From Sphingomonas natans (GTDB lineage: Bacteria; Pseudomonadota; Alphaproteobacteria; Sphingomonadales; Sphingomonadaceae), in the NCBI RefSeq assembly GCF_030546695.1, contig NZ_JAUOTP010000006.1, forward strand, positions 62,001 through 126,000: DNA of 64,000 nucleotides, written 5' to 3'. Each line of letters opens with the position of its first letter. The stretch's first letter is position 1. The translations under genes were made by a program, and so were the position numbers. A model generated the notes under the pieces. It did no database searches. It saw nothing but the letters and a program-made list of their open reading frames with translations, and had not been told where the DNA came from. Shown piece after piece: positions 56,710-64,000 of this stretch.

Positions 56710-57714
56710 GTGATCGCTCCCGCGCCCGCTTTGATCGACGCGTTCGGCCGCCGGATCACCTATGTCCGCATCTCGGTGACCGACCGGTGCGACCTGCGCT
56801 GCCGCTATTGCATGGCCGAGGAGATGACGTTCCTGCCCAAGAGCGCGATCATGACGCTGGAGGAGATCGCTGCCATCTCCGATGCGTTCATCGATCGCGG
56901 CGTCCGGCGCATCCGCCTGACCGGCGGCGAGCCGCTCGTCCGGCGCGGCGTGCCCGATCTCGCGCGGATGATTGGCGCGCGGCTCGGCCACGGGCTCGAC
57001 GAACTGACGCTCACGACCAACGGCACGCGCCTGGCCGATCATGCCGGCGCGCTGCGCGATGCGGGCATGCGCCGGATCAATGTGAGCCTCGACAGCCTGG
57101 ATCCGGAGCGCTTCCGCCACATCACCCGTGTCGGCGATCTTCCGCGCGTGCTCGCGGGCATCACCGCGGCGAGCGCCGCGGGCATCGCGATCAAGATCAA
57201 CATGGTCGCGCTGAAAGGTCTCAACGAGGATGAGATCGAGCCGATGCTGCGCTGGTGCGCCGATAACGGCCATGATCTGACGCTCATCGAGACGATGCCG
57301 CTCGGCGCGATCGACGAGGATCGTGTCGATCGCTTCCTGCCGCTGGATGGCGTGAAGGCGGCTCTGGCCGAGCGCTACACGATACGGCCGCTGATCGAGC
57401 GGACCGGCGGGCCCGCGCGCTATTTCCACGTCGAGGAACTGGGCGTGAAGCTGGGCCTCATTACCCCGCTCAGCGAGAATTTCTGCGCGACCTGCAATCG
57501 CGTGCGCCTCACCGTCTCGGGCGAGCTCTTCTTGTGCCTTGGCAGCGAGACGAAGGTCGATCTGCGCGCCGCCTGGCGCGAAGGCGGCCGCCCCGGCCTC
57601 GACGCGGCGCTGGAACGCGCGCTCGCGATCAAGCCGCTCGCGCATGATTTCCATATCGCTGCGCGCGGCGCCGCGCCCGCGGTCGGCCGCCATATGAGCG
57701 TGACCGGCGGATGA
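56710..57714 (+). CDS. moaA: GTP 3',8-cyclase MoaA
   Basis: Radical SAM enzyme for the first step of molybdenum cofactor synthesis, 334 residues. The N-terminal cluster motif is CDLRCRYC, the SAM-binding region has LTGGEPLVRRG, the C-terminal cluster has CATCNRVRL with a later Cys (LFLCLG), and the chain ends in the catalytic Gly-Gly. The GTG at 56710 is only a few bases past the divergent promoter region, and no clear ribosome-binding site precedes it. The stop overlaps nadK as ATGA. Confidence 0.96.
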   Translation: MIAPAPALIDAFGRRITYVRISVTDRCDLRCRYCMAEEMTFLPKSAIMTLEEIAAISDAFIDRGVRRIRLTGGEPLVRRGVPDLARMIGARLGHGLDELTLTTNGTRLADHAGALRDAGMRRINVSLDSLDPERFRHITRVGDLPRVLAGITAASAAGIAIKINMVALKGLNEDEIEPMLRWCADNGHDLTLIETMPLGAIDEDRVDRFLPLDGVKAALAERYTIRPLIERTGGPARYFHVEELGVKLGLITPLSENFCATCNRVRLTVSGELFLCLGSETKVDLRAAWREGGRPGLDAALERALAIKPLAHDFHIAARGAAPAVGRHMSVTGG

Positions 57715-58487
57715 GCGGCGAACCCCGGCTCGCTTTGGCCGTCTCGCCCACGCCGGCGGCGCTGGCCGCGGCCGAGGAACTCAAGCGCCGCTACGAATGG
57801 GTGCCGATCGCGCAGGCCGAGATGGTCGTGGCGCTGGGCGGCGACGGCTTCCTGCTCCAGTCGCTACACCAGATGCTCGATCGGCGTCGCTCGCTGCCGA
57901 TCTTCGGGATGAACCTCGGCACGGTCGGCTTCCTGATGAACGAATTCAGCGCCGATCTTCTGGAAGACCGGCTGGGGCGTGCGAAGACGGTGAAGGTCCA
58001 GCCGCTGCGAATGGACGCGGTCACCGTGGACGGCACCAAGATCTCGATTCCCGCGATCAACGAGGTCTCGCTGCTGCGCGAGACGCGCCAGACGGCGTGG
58101 ATCGAAATCTCGATCGACGGGCGCGTCGTCCTGCCCGAACTCGTCGCCGATGGCGTGCTCGTCGCGACCCCGGTGGGGTCGACCGCCTACAATCTCTCCG
58201 CGCAGGGGCCGATCCTGCCGCTCGACAGTTCGCTGATCGCGCTGACCCCGATCAGCGCCTTCCGCCCGCGCCGCTGGCGCGGCGCGATCCTGCCGGATCG
58301 GACGCGCGTCACCTTTCGCGTGCTCGATCCCGTCAAGCGCCCGGTCAGCGCCGTCGCCGACCAGCGCGAAGTCCGCGATGTCGCGCAGATCGACGTCAGC
58401 ATAGATCGAACGACGCAACTCACCCTGATGTTCGATCCCGAACATGCGCTGGACGACCGGATCGCGCGCGAACAATTCGCTTTCTGA
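57711..58487 (+). CDS. nadK: NAD kinase
   Basis: Phosphorylates NAD to NADP, 258 residues. The GGDG motif is in VVALGGDGFLLQSL, the conserved NE is in AINEVSLLR, and the beta-rich C-terminal domain has DGVLVATPVGSTAYNLSAQGPIL. The length fits alphaproteobacterial NadK. It is translationally coupled to moaA. Confidence 0.96.
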   Translation: MSGEPRLALAVSPTPAALAAAEELKRRYEWVPIAQAEMVVALGGDGFLLQSLHQMLDRRRSLPIFGMNLGTVGFLMNEFSADLLEDRLGRAKTVKVQPLRMDAVTVDGTKISIPAINEVSLLRETRQTAWIEISIDGRVVLPELVADGVLVATPVGSTAYNLSAQGPILPLDSSLIALTPISAFRPRRWRGAILPDRTRVTFRVLDPVKRPVSAVADQREVRDVAQIDVSIDRTTQLTLMFDPEHALDDRIAREQFAF

Positions 58488-58552
58488 AGGCATGTCGCAC
58501 CACAAGGCTTGCCTGCCACGCGGACCCGCAATATAGGCGCGCCTCCGCTCGT

Positions 58553-58627
58553 TCCCCGATAGCTCAGCGGTAGAGCATTCGACTGTTAATCGAATGGCCG
58601 TAGGTTCGAATCCTACTCGGGGAGCCA
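58553..58627 (+). tRNA. tRNA-Asn (GTT)
   Basis: A 75-nt cloverleaf with encoded CCA. The acceptor stem is TCCCCGA with TCGGGGA, the D-arm is AGCTCAGCGGTAGAGC, the anticodon loop CTGTTAA gives GTT, and the T-loop is GGTTCGAATCC. Confidence 0.97.
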
Positions 58628-58974
58628 GCGGCCATCTCGGCACGCGGCGCCGGGCGCGCCCGCAAGATGTGCGTAATTGCGTCTCCTATAGCAGGCTTAT
58701 CGACAAAGGTCGCAAGCCGACGCTGCGATTCGGCTCTCCCTGATGTAATCCCGGATCGCTTTCCTATCTTGGATCAAGGCCTGGGGTCCGGTGGCAGCGC
58801 GCCGATGCTTTGCCGTCAGAATATCGGTGTAATGAGCGCTTTCCTGTTCCGGTTTCGTGTTGAAAAGCATTGACCCAGGTTGTGGAGATATTGTTCATCG
58901 ATTCCTAATATGACAAATGCCTTCCCCTGGAACTCCGGGGGGAGGGAAGGAGAGCAAGGCGTAAAGGCGCCGAA
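58628..58974. other. Region downstream of tRNA-Asn
   Basis: 347 bases with mixed composition and only short ORFs without support. The part 58860-58920 is AT-richer and may carry a promoter for the HTH-like gene. No copy of the tRNA 3' end was found nearby. Confidence 0.45.
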
Positions 58975-59490
58975 ATGCTGGCTTCCGGTCGGCGGCAAGT
59001 TGAATGCTCGTTGGGCAGGCACTTTGATCGGGAAGCCATCATCGAGGCGATTTTGTCATCGGCATGGACTCCCGAGATGTTCATGCGAGAGATTGGGGCT
59101 AGAATGGACGACGCGAAGATCACGGTAAAGAAATCGACCGAACGGCGAGGTCCGGTGACGAAGCTTTCCGAGGAACAGGTTCGGGAGATCCGCCGGCTTG
59201 CTGAAGAGCAGTGCCCGGTGTGCGGATCCAAGCCTTCATTGCGCACTCTCGGCGGGCGCTTCGGCGTCAGCGCGCCCAGCATTCTCAGCATCATCGAGCG
59301 CCGGACCTGGCGCCATGTCGACAAGGCCGCGCCCTCGCCCGTCTCCTTCCCCGGCGGACGTCGCCTGTCCGATGTCGCCGAACTGCTCCGCAAGCATGGC
59401 GTGTCGTGGCAGGGTGAGGATCAACTTCGTCTGGCCGCCGAGGTCTTGCGCGCCGCCCGCGAGGATAGCGAAGACACGAGCCAGGCCTGA
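58975..59490 (+). CDS. Hypothetical protein with HTH-like and CxxC segments
   Basis: A 171-residue protein not recognised as a named family. Residues about 57-110 read as a helix-turn-helix with a cysteine pair: LSEEQVREIRRLAEEQCPVC, then TLGGRFGVSAPSILSIIERR. This resembles the DNA-recognition tails of phage and homing-nuclease proteins. The start at 58975 has AAAGG 8 bp upstream, and a shorter form from 59104 is possible. Position just after a tRNA gene fits a remnant of an integrated element. Confidence 0.6.
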   Translation: MLASGRRQVECSLGRHFDREAIIEAILSSAWTPEMFMREIGARMDDAKITVKKSTERRGPVTKLSEEQVREIRRLAEEQCPVCGSKPSLRTLGGRFGVSAPSILSIIERRTWRHVDKAAPSPVSFPGGRRLSDVAELLRKHGVSWQGEDQLRLAAEVLRAAREDSEDTSQA

Positions 59491-59595
59491 ACGACAGGCC
59501 GCCCGGCGCCCATCAGCTTGCGAACTTGCCGATAGGGGGTTTGCGGAATATGCGGCGGGGCGATGGTCCTGCCCACCCGCCCCCCCGCAGGCTCC

Positions 59596-61020
59596 ATGGC
59601 TTTGCCGGCTCGCAGGCGAATCTTCGCCGGGCATCAGGTCCGCGATCTGCGCCGCCGGCTGTCGCTCAGCCAGGCGGCGATGGCGCTGCGGCTCAACCTT
59701 TCCATCTCCTATCTCTCGCAGATCGAGAATGATGATCGGCCGCTGACCGGCCCAGTCCTGCTCAGCCTCGCGCGCGTCTTCCCGCAGGAATGGGGTGATC
59801 TCGACGCGAGCGACGAGGATACGTTGCTGATCGAGGCGATGGAGGCCGCCGCCGATCCGACCGTACCCCAGGCCGGAATGGACGAGGAAGCGCTGCGGCG
59901 CGGCGTCCGCCAGCAGCCTCTGCTCGCGCGGCGCATGGTCGCGCTTCACACCGCCTATCTGAGCGCGCAGGATCAGCTGCGCGTGCTCGACGACCGGATC
60001 GAGACCGGATCGGCCGCAGGCGGACCGCTGCCCTGGGAAGAGGTGCGCGACTGGTTTCAAGCGGCAGGCAATTATGTCGATGTGATCGATCGCGGCGCCG
60101 AGCGGATCGCCGGCGAACTGGGCGGCGATGCCGGACCGGTCGCCGGGATCGAGGACCGGCTGGCCGGCACGCACGATGTCACGATCCGCACGCGCGCCGA
60201 GGCCAGCGGCGGTGCTCCCCTGCGCGATTACGATCCGGACTCCCGCACGCTCACGATCGATCGATCGCTTCCCCCCGAAAGCGCGCATTTCCTGCTCGCG
60301 CACCAGCTGATGCGGCTCGAAATGGCCGACGTCATCGCCGACATCGCGAGCACCGCCCCGCTCCAGTCGGAAGCCGCGCGCAAATTGCTGTCCGTGGGCC
60401 TCGCCAATTATGCGGCCGGCGCCTTGCTCATGCCCTATGCGCGCTTTCGGCAGGCGGCGCGCGCGCTGCGCCACGACATCGATCGATTGCGGCAGGGCTT
60501 CGGCGTCAGCTTCGAACAGGCCTGCCACCGGCTTTCGACATTGCAGCGCACGGGATCGGGCGGCGTCCCCTTCTTCTTCGCGCGCGTCGATATGGCGGGC
60601 AACATCACCAAGCGCCATTCCGCCACGCGCTTGCAGTTCGCTCGGCTCGGCGGCGCCTGTCCCTTGTGGAATGTCCACGAAGCGGCCGCGATTCCGGACC
60701 GCATCCTCGTCCAGCTGGCCGAGACGCCGGACGGGATACGCTATGTGCTGATGGCCAAGGGGCTGGTGAAGCCGACCGGCAGCTATCACCGGCCCGCCCG
60801 GCGCTATGCGGTCGTGCTGGGCTGCGAGGTCGGGCATGCCGGCGACTATATCTATGCCGACCAGCTCGATCTGACGGGCCCGTACAGCGCGACTCCGATC
60901 GGCACCTCGTGTCGCATCTGCCCGCGCTCGGAATGCGAGCAGCGTGCCTTCCCGCCGGCGGGCCGCGCGATCGAGGTCGATCCCGATCGCCGGACCGTGG
61001 TGCCTTACTCGTTCAGCTGA
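59596..61020 (+). CDS. XRE/ImmA-like regulator (ScfR/RamB type)
   Basis: A 474-residue regulator. An N-terminal XRE helix-turn-helix (about 10-65: HQVRDLRRRLSLSQAAMALR, SISYLSQIEN) is followed by an ImmA/IrrE-like domain and a C-terminal DUF2083-type region with a Cys cluster (GTSCRICPRSECEQRAFPP). This is the layout of short-chain fatty-acyl regulators such as RamB and ScfR. The expected HExxH zinc motif is degenerate (HFLLAHQL), so it should not cleave peptides. The start at 59596 is preferred over 59563. No methylcitrate or acetate genes are nearby. Confidence 0.87.
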   Translation: MALPARRRIFAGHQVRDLRRRLSLSQAAMALRLNLSISYLSQIENDDRPLTGPVLLSLARVFPQEWGDLDASDEDTLLIEAMEAAADPTVPQAGMDEEALRRGVRQQPLLARRMVALHTAYLSAQDQLRVLDDRIETGSAAGGPLPWEEVRDWFQAAGNYVDVIDRGAERIAGELGGDAGPVAGIEDRLAGTHDVTIRTRAEASGGAPLRDYDPDSRTLTIDRSLPPESAHFLLAHQLMRLEMADVIADIASTAPLQSEAARKLLSVGLANYAAGALLMPYARFRQAARALRHDIDRLRQGFGVSFEQACHRLSTLQRTGSGGVPFFFARVDMAGNITKRHSATRLQFARLGGACPLWNVHEAAAIPDRILVQLAETPDGIRYVLMAKGLVKPTGSYHRPARRYAVVLGCEVGHAGDYIYADQLDLTGPYSATPIGTSCRICPRSECEQRAFPPAGRAIEVDPDRRTVVPYSFS

Positions 61021-61116
61021 CCCTGCCACCGGGGCGCGAGCACCGATGGTTGCGCACCCCCGGCCCCAGCGGCTAGGAGCGCCGCCTTCCTTACCCCACT
61101 GACGAAGGCTTTCCCG

Positions 61117-62214
61117 ATGGGATTCCGCTGCGGCATCGTCGGCCTGCCCAATGTCGGCAAGTCGACCCTCTTCAATGCCTTGACCGAGACGGCCGCCGCG
61201 CAGGCGGCGAATTATCCGTTCTGCACGATCGAGCCCAATGTCGGCCAGGTCGCGGTGCCCGATCCGCGCCTCGACGATATCGCGCGCATCGCCGGCTCGG
61301 CCAAGATCATCGAGACGCAATTGGGCTTCGTCGACATTGCCGGCCTCGTCCGCGGCGCGTCCAAGGGCGAGGGTCTCGGCAACCAGTTCCTCGGCAACAT
61401 CCGCGAGTGCGACGCGATCATCCACGTCCTGCGCTGCTTCGAGGGCGAAGTGACGCATGTCGAGGGCAAGGTCGATCCGATCGCGGATGCCGAGACGGTC
61501 GAGACCGAATTGATGCTCGCCGATCTCGAAAGCCTCGAGAAGCGCGTTCCCGCCTTCCAGAAGAAGGCGACGCAGGGCGACAAGGAATCGAAGATCGCCG
61601 CCTCGGTGCTCGGCGAGGCGCTGGAGCTGCTGCGCGAGGGCAAGCCCGCGCGCCTGACCAAGCCGAAGGACGAGGACGAGAAGCGCATCTTCGAACAGGC
61701 GCAATTGCTGACCGCCAAGCCTGTCCTCTACGTCTGCAACGTCGATGAAGGCGCTGCCGCCGACGGCAATGCGCTGTCCGCGCGCGTCTTCGCCAAGGCG
61801 GAGGCCGAAGGCGCGAAGGCGGTGATCGTCTCCGCCGAGATCGAGGCCGAGATCGTCACGCTCGATCCCGCCGACCGCGCCGATTTCCTGGCCGATCTGG
61901 GGCTGAAGGAAACCGGCCTCGCCCGCGTCATCCGCGCCGGCTACGATCTGCTCCATCTCCAGACCTTCTTCACCGCCGGCCCCAAGGAAGCGCGCGCCTG
62001 GACGATCCCGATGGGCGCCAAGGCGCCGCAGGCGGCCGGCGCGATCCACACCGATTTCGAGCGCGGCTTCATCCGCGCCGAGACGATCGCCTTCGCCGAT
62101 TTCGTCGCCTTCAAGGGCGAGGCCGGCGCGCGCGAAGCGGGCAAGCTGCGCTCGGAAGGCAAAGAGTATGTCGTCCACGACGGCGACATCCTGCTGTTCC
62201 GCTTCAACGTCTGA
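61117..62214 (+). CDS. ychF: Redox-regulated ATPase YchF
   Basis: Obg-family P-loop protein that binds ribosomes and prefers ATP, 365 residues. The motifs are G1 GLPNVGKST, G3 DIAGLV, and NVDE replacing the usual NKxD, which is the known cause of ATP preference. A coiled-coil arm lies at about 125-195 and the C-terminal TGS domain (LLHLQTFFTAGPKEARAW, IHTDFERGFIRAE) is complete. Confidence 0.97.
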   Translation: MGFRCGIVGLPNVGKSTLFNALTETAAAQAANYPFCTIEPNVGQVAVPDPRLDDIARIAGSAKIIETQLGFVDIAGLVRGASKGEGLGNQFLGNIRECDAIIHVLRCFEGEVTHVEGKVDPIADAETVETELMLADLESLEKRVPAFQKKATQGDKESKIAASVLGEALELLREGKPARLTKPKDEDEKRIFEQAQLLTAKPVLYVCNVDEGAAADGNALSARVFAKAEAEGAKAVIVSAEIEAEIVTLDPADRADFLADLGLKETGLARVIRAGYDLLHLQTFFTAGPKEARAWTIPMGAKAPQAAGAIHTDFERGFIRAETIAFADFVAFKGEAGAREAGKLRSEGKEYVVHDGDILLFRFNV

Positions 62215-62220
62215 ACCCTC

Positions 62221-62307
62221 TCCGTTCGCTTCGAGCGGAGATCGAGCTCGTCGAGATCGTAGTCGAGAAGTCGGCTCGGAGTTCTCGACAAGCTCGAACC
62301 AAACGGA
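62221..62307. repeat. Palindromic repeat, family 3
   Basis: Outer ends TCCGTTCGCTTCGAGCGG and CTCGAACCAAACGGA, with central GTCGAGAA and TTCTCGAC. It starts 7 bp after the ychF stop and ends 13 bp before the MaoC-like gene. The other copy is at 40110-40211. Confidence 0.8.
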
Positions 62308-62320
62308 TTTAAGCTGTATC

Positions 62321-62767
62321 ATGTGGTTCGAGGATATCGAGGTCGGCCGGATCGATCGCTTCGGCGCCTATCCGGTCACGCGCGAGGAGGTGCTCGCCTT
62401 CGCGCGCGCTTACGATCCCCAGCCCTTCCACATCGATGACGAGGCCGCGGCGAAGAGCCCGCTGTTCGGCAGGCTGGCCGCGAGCGGCTGGCATACGGCG
62501 GCGATCGGCATGCGGATGACGGTCGATTATTGGGAGCCGCTCGACTTCCACACGCTGGGCGCCGCGGGGATCGACGAGATGCGCTTCCTCGCTCCCGTTT
62601 TTCCCGGCGACACGCTGCGCGCCGAGGCCGAGGTGCTGGACACGCGCACCTCCGCCTCGCGCCCCGGCGTCGGCATCGTCCGATCGCGGACGACGATCTT
62701 CAACCAAGCCGACAAGCCCGTCCTCAGCCACGTCGCGACCGTCTTCATTCCGATGCGGCCGGCCTGA
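62321..62767 (+). CDS. MaoC-like dehydratase
   Basis: A 148-residue hotdog-fold protein of the MaoC enoyl-CoA hydratase family. It has FARAYDPQPFHID with the catalytic Asp and His pair, and GRLAASGWHTAAIGMRM. The acyl-CoA substrate is unknown. The start at 62321 is fixed by the family-typical N-terminus (MWFEDIEVGRID). Confidence 0.92.
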   Translation: MWFEDIEVGRIDRFGAYPVTREEVLAFARAYDPQPFHIDDEAAAKSPLFGRLAASGWHTAAIGMRMTVDYWEPLDFHTLGAAGIDEMRFLAPVFPGDTLRAEAEVLDTRTSASRPGVGIVRSRTTIFNQADKPVLSHVATVFIPMRPA

Positions 62768-62796
62768 ACGCCCGCCGATCCGCCGGCGCGCGGATC

Positions 62797-63013
62797 CGGC
62801 CGGAAGTTGACAAAGTTGACACTACGTCAGGGGGGGATGGCCCTCCCCGCGCGTGCGGCGGGGCCTTGGCCGGACCGGCCGGCAGCCGACCGGACACGGC
62901 CTGGCATTCGCCCGTCGAGCGGCAGGGTAGGTTCGGCAGAAAATAGGATCATCGGTCCAGCCTCATGCGAGCGAGCGGACAGACCAAGTGTCAGGCCAAA
63001 TCCTACATTGCAA
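62797..63013 (-). repeat. Two-copy element, copy B
   Basis: On the minus strand it begins TTGCAATGTAGGATTT (63013-62998) and ends with the same 33-base block as copy A (62829-62797). The middle is 168 bases here and 356 in copy A. On the minus strand a 41-codon ORF from about 62952 stops at the TGA that opens the 33-base block, but its coding status is unproven. Confidence 0.75.
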
Positions 63014-63093
63014 GGCGCCTTTCGAGCGCAGTTCGCCCGATATCGGCACCGATCGCGCTTCCTCCCGTAACGTTGCTCGGGCAGCATCCCGAC

Positions 63094-64000
63094 ATGCTCC
63101 TTGCCACCCGAATCGTCGCGCTGGCCGCGCTCCTGTCGCTGGCCGCCTGCACGCCCATGCCCCACCCGGCCGCCCCGTCACCGCCACCCGTGGCAACCGC
63201 CGGGCAACGCGCGCCGATCACGGTCCTCGTCTCGATCGACGCCTTCCGGCCCGATTATCGCGGCCACGGCCTGACCCCGAATCTCGATGCGATCGCGGCG
63301 CAGGGACTGAGCGGGACGATGACGCCGAGCTTCCCGACGCTCACCTTCCCCAATCATTATGCGATGGCGACCGGCCTGCGCCCCGATCGCAACGGCATCG
63401 TCGAGAACAAGATGCGCGATCCCGCGCGCCCAGACGGTCTGTTCGAATCCAAGGAGAAATCGTCGGCCGATCCCTTCTGGTGGGATCAGGCCGAGCCGAT
63501 CTGGGTGACGGCCGAGAAGGCCGGCATCCGCACCGGCATCCTGTTCTATCCCGGCTCCGATCGCGCGATCCGGGGGACGCGGCCGGGCATCTGGCTGCCC
63601 TTCGACGGCGCGATCACGAGCGAGCAGCGGATCGATTTCCTGCTCGACTGGGCCCGCCGGCCCGCGCCTGACCGCCCACGCTTCCTCTCCGTCTATTTCG
63701 ACGCGGTCGACAAGGCCGGCCACGCGCACGGCGCCGGCGCACCCGAGACAGACGCCGCGATCCGCGAGGTGGATTCCGCGATCGGCCGGCTCCGGCGTGA
63801 GTTCGCGGCGATGGGTCAGCCGATCAACCTGCTCGTCGTTTCCGATCACGGACTCGGCACGATCCCGCCCGAGCATGTCCTGCCGCTGGCCAACATCGTC
63901 GATCGCTCGGTCATGGACGTGATGACGGCGGGCGGCCCGGCCATCTCGGTCTGGCCGAAGCCGGGGCAGGAGGCGAAGGTCGCGGCGATGCTGCTCAGGC
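63094..64000 (+). CDS. Lipoprotein nucleotide pyrophosphatase/phosphodiesterase (partial)
   Basis: The start of an alkaline phosphatase-superfamily (ENPP type) enzyme that runs off the window end. Residues 1-19 form a lipoprotein signal (MLLATRIVALAALLSLAAC) with the lipobox Cys. The catalytic part has VSIDAFRPDY, the nucleophile Thr in FPTLTFPNHYAMATGLRP, and zinc ligands in FDAVDKAGHAHG and SDHGLG. It likely cleaves nucleotide or lipid phosphodiesters in the periplasm. The start at 63094 is 81 bp downstream of the copy B element. Confidence 0.92.
   Translation, partial: MLLATRIVALAALLSLAACTPMPHPAAPSPPPVATAGQRAPITVLVSIDAFRPDYRGHGLTPNLDAIAAQGLSGTMTPSFPTLTFPNHYAMATGLRPDRNGIVENKMRDPARPDGLFESKEKSSADPFWWDQAEPIWVTAEKAGIRTGILFYPGSDRAIRGTRPGIWLPFDGAITSEQRIDFLLDWARRPAPDRPRFLSVYFDAVDKAGHAHGAGAPETDAAIREVDSAIGRLRREFAAMGQPINLLVVSDHGLGTIPPEHVLPLANIVDRSVMDVMTAGGPAISVWPKPGQEAKVAAMLLR

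Noticed and set aside
58667-58873. A 68-codon ORF after tRNA-Asn
   Set aside because: No ribosome-binding site, no recognisable product and mixed composition. It is treated as intergenic.

Overview
The window is one contiguous piece of a GC-rich alphaproteobacterial chromosome, almost certainly a sphingomonad (Sphingomonas or a close relative). This rests on gene content and order recognised from general knowledge: mreB-mreC-mreD-mrdA-rodA, zapA-6S RNA-fau, nrdR next to a SpoU-type methyltransferase, PExxxWA-CTERM proteins, large TonB-dependent receptors with the plug motif IIVTGSRIRRD, and many palindromic intergenic repeats. No database search was run. The region is mostly housekeeping, with one clearly foreign-looking gene at 29861-32515.

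Layout. 1-5.9 kb: the rod-shape and elongation operon on the minus strand (mreB, mreC, mreD, mrdA, rodA). 5.9-13 kb: mutL, a TetR/DUF308 divergent pair with two matching operator-like palindromes, a MarR-GNAT/SDR/racemase operon, and a GNAT/DUF442 pair. 12.9-15.3 kb: sdhB, a thioesterase and zapE, tightly overlapped. 15.6-20 kb: rpiB, glyA, nrdR, a GIY-YIG/TrmJ-like fusion and rpsD. 20-29.6 kb: a PEP-CTERM protein, an APC permease, an outer-membrane receptor and an iron-uptake set (siderophore receptor, PepSY protein, small membrane protein) behind a Fur-like palindrome. 29.9-32.5 kb: a lower-GC AAA/SMC-like ATPase with a zinc-hook CxxC and a C-terminal Rx6H motif, a candidate defence or anticodon-nuclease gene. 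33.3-37.4 kb: patatin phospholipase, a membrane glycosyltransferase-like protein, thiE and two small membrane proteins. 37.5-43.2 kb: the sugar-phosphate cluster tkt, gap, MOSC, pgk, fda. 43.4-46.7 kb: zapA, 6S RNA, fau, small proteins, a hydrolase and tRNA-Asp. 46.7-56.6 kb: an AI-2E-type permease, a SleB-like hydrolase, and a probable 5-oxoproline operon (oplaH, DUF969, DUF979, DUF2891, MBL, DUF4230). 56.7-64 kb: moaA, nadK, tRNA-Asn, an HTH protein, a ScfR/RamB-like regulator, ychF, a MaoC-like protein and a truncated lipoprotein phosphodiesterase.

Many genes overlap as ATGA or GTGA, showing translational coupling. At least three families of dispersed palindromes sit between genes. In three places such repeats are read as protein: the linker of the GIY-YIG/methyltransferase fusion, the C-terminal tail of OplaH and the MutL linker. 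A further two-copy element (32709-33113 and 62797-63013) has conserved ends and a variable middle. The most interesting leads are the repeat-bounded GIY-YIG unit, the zinc-hook ATPase and the two-copy element.
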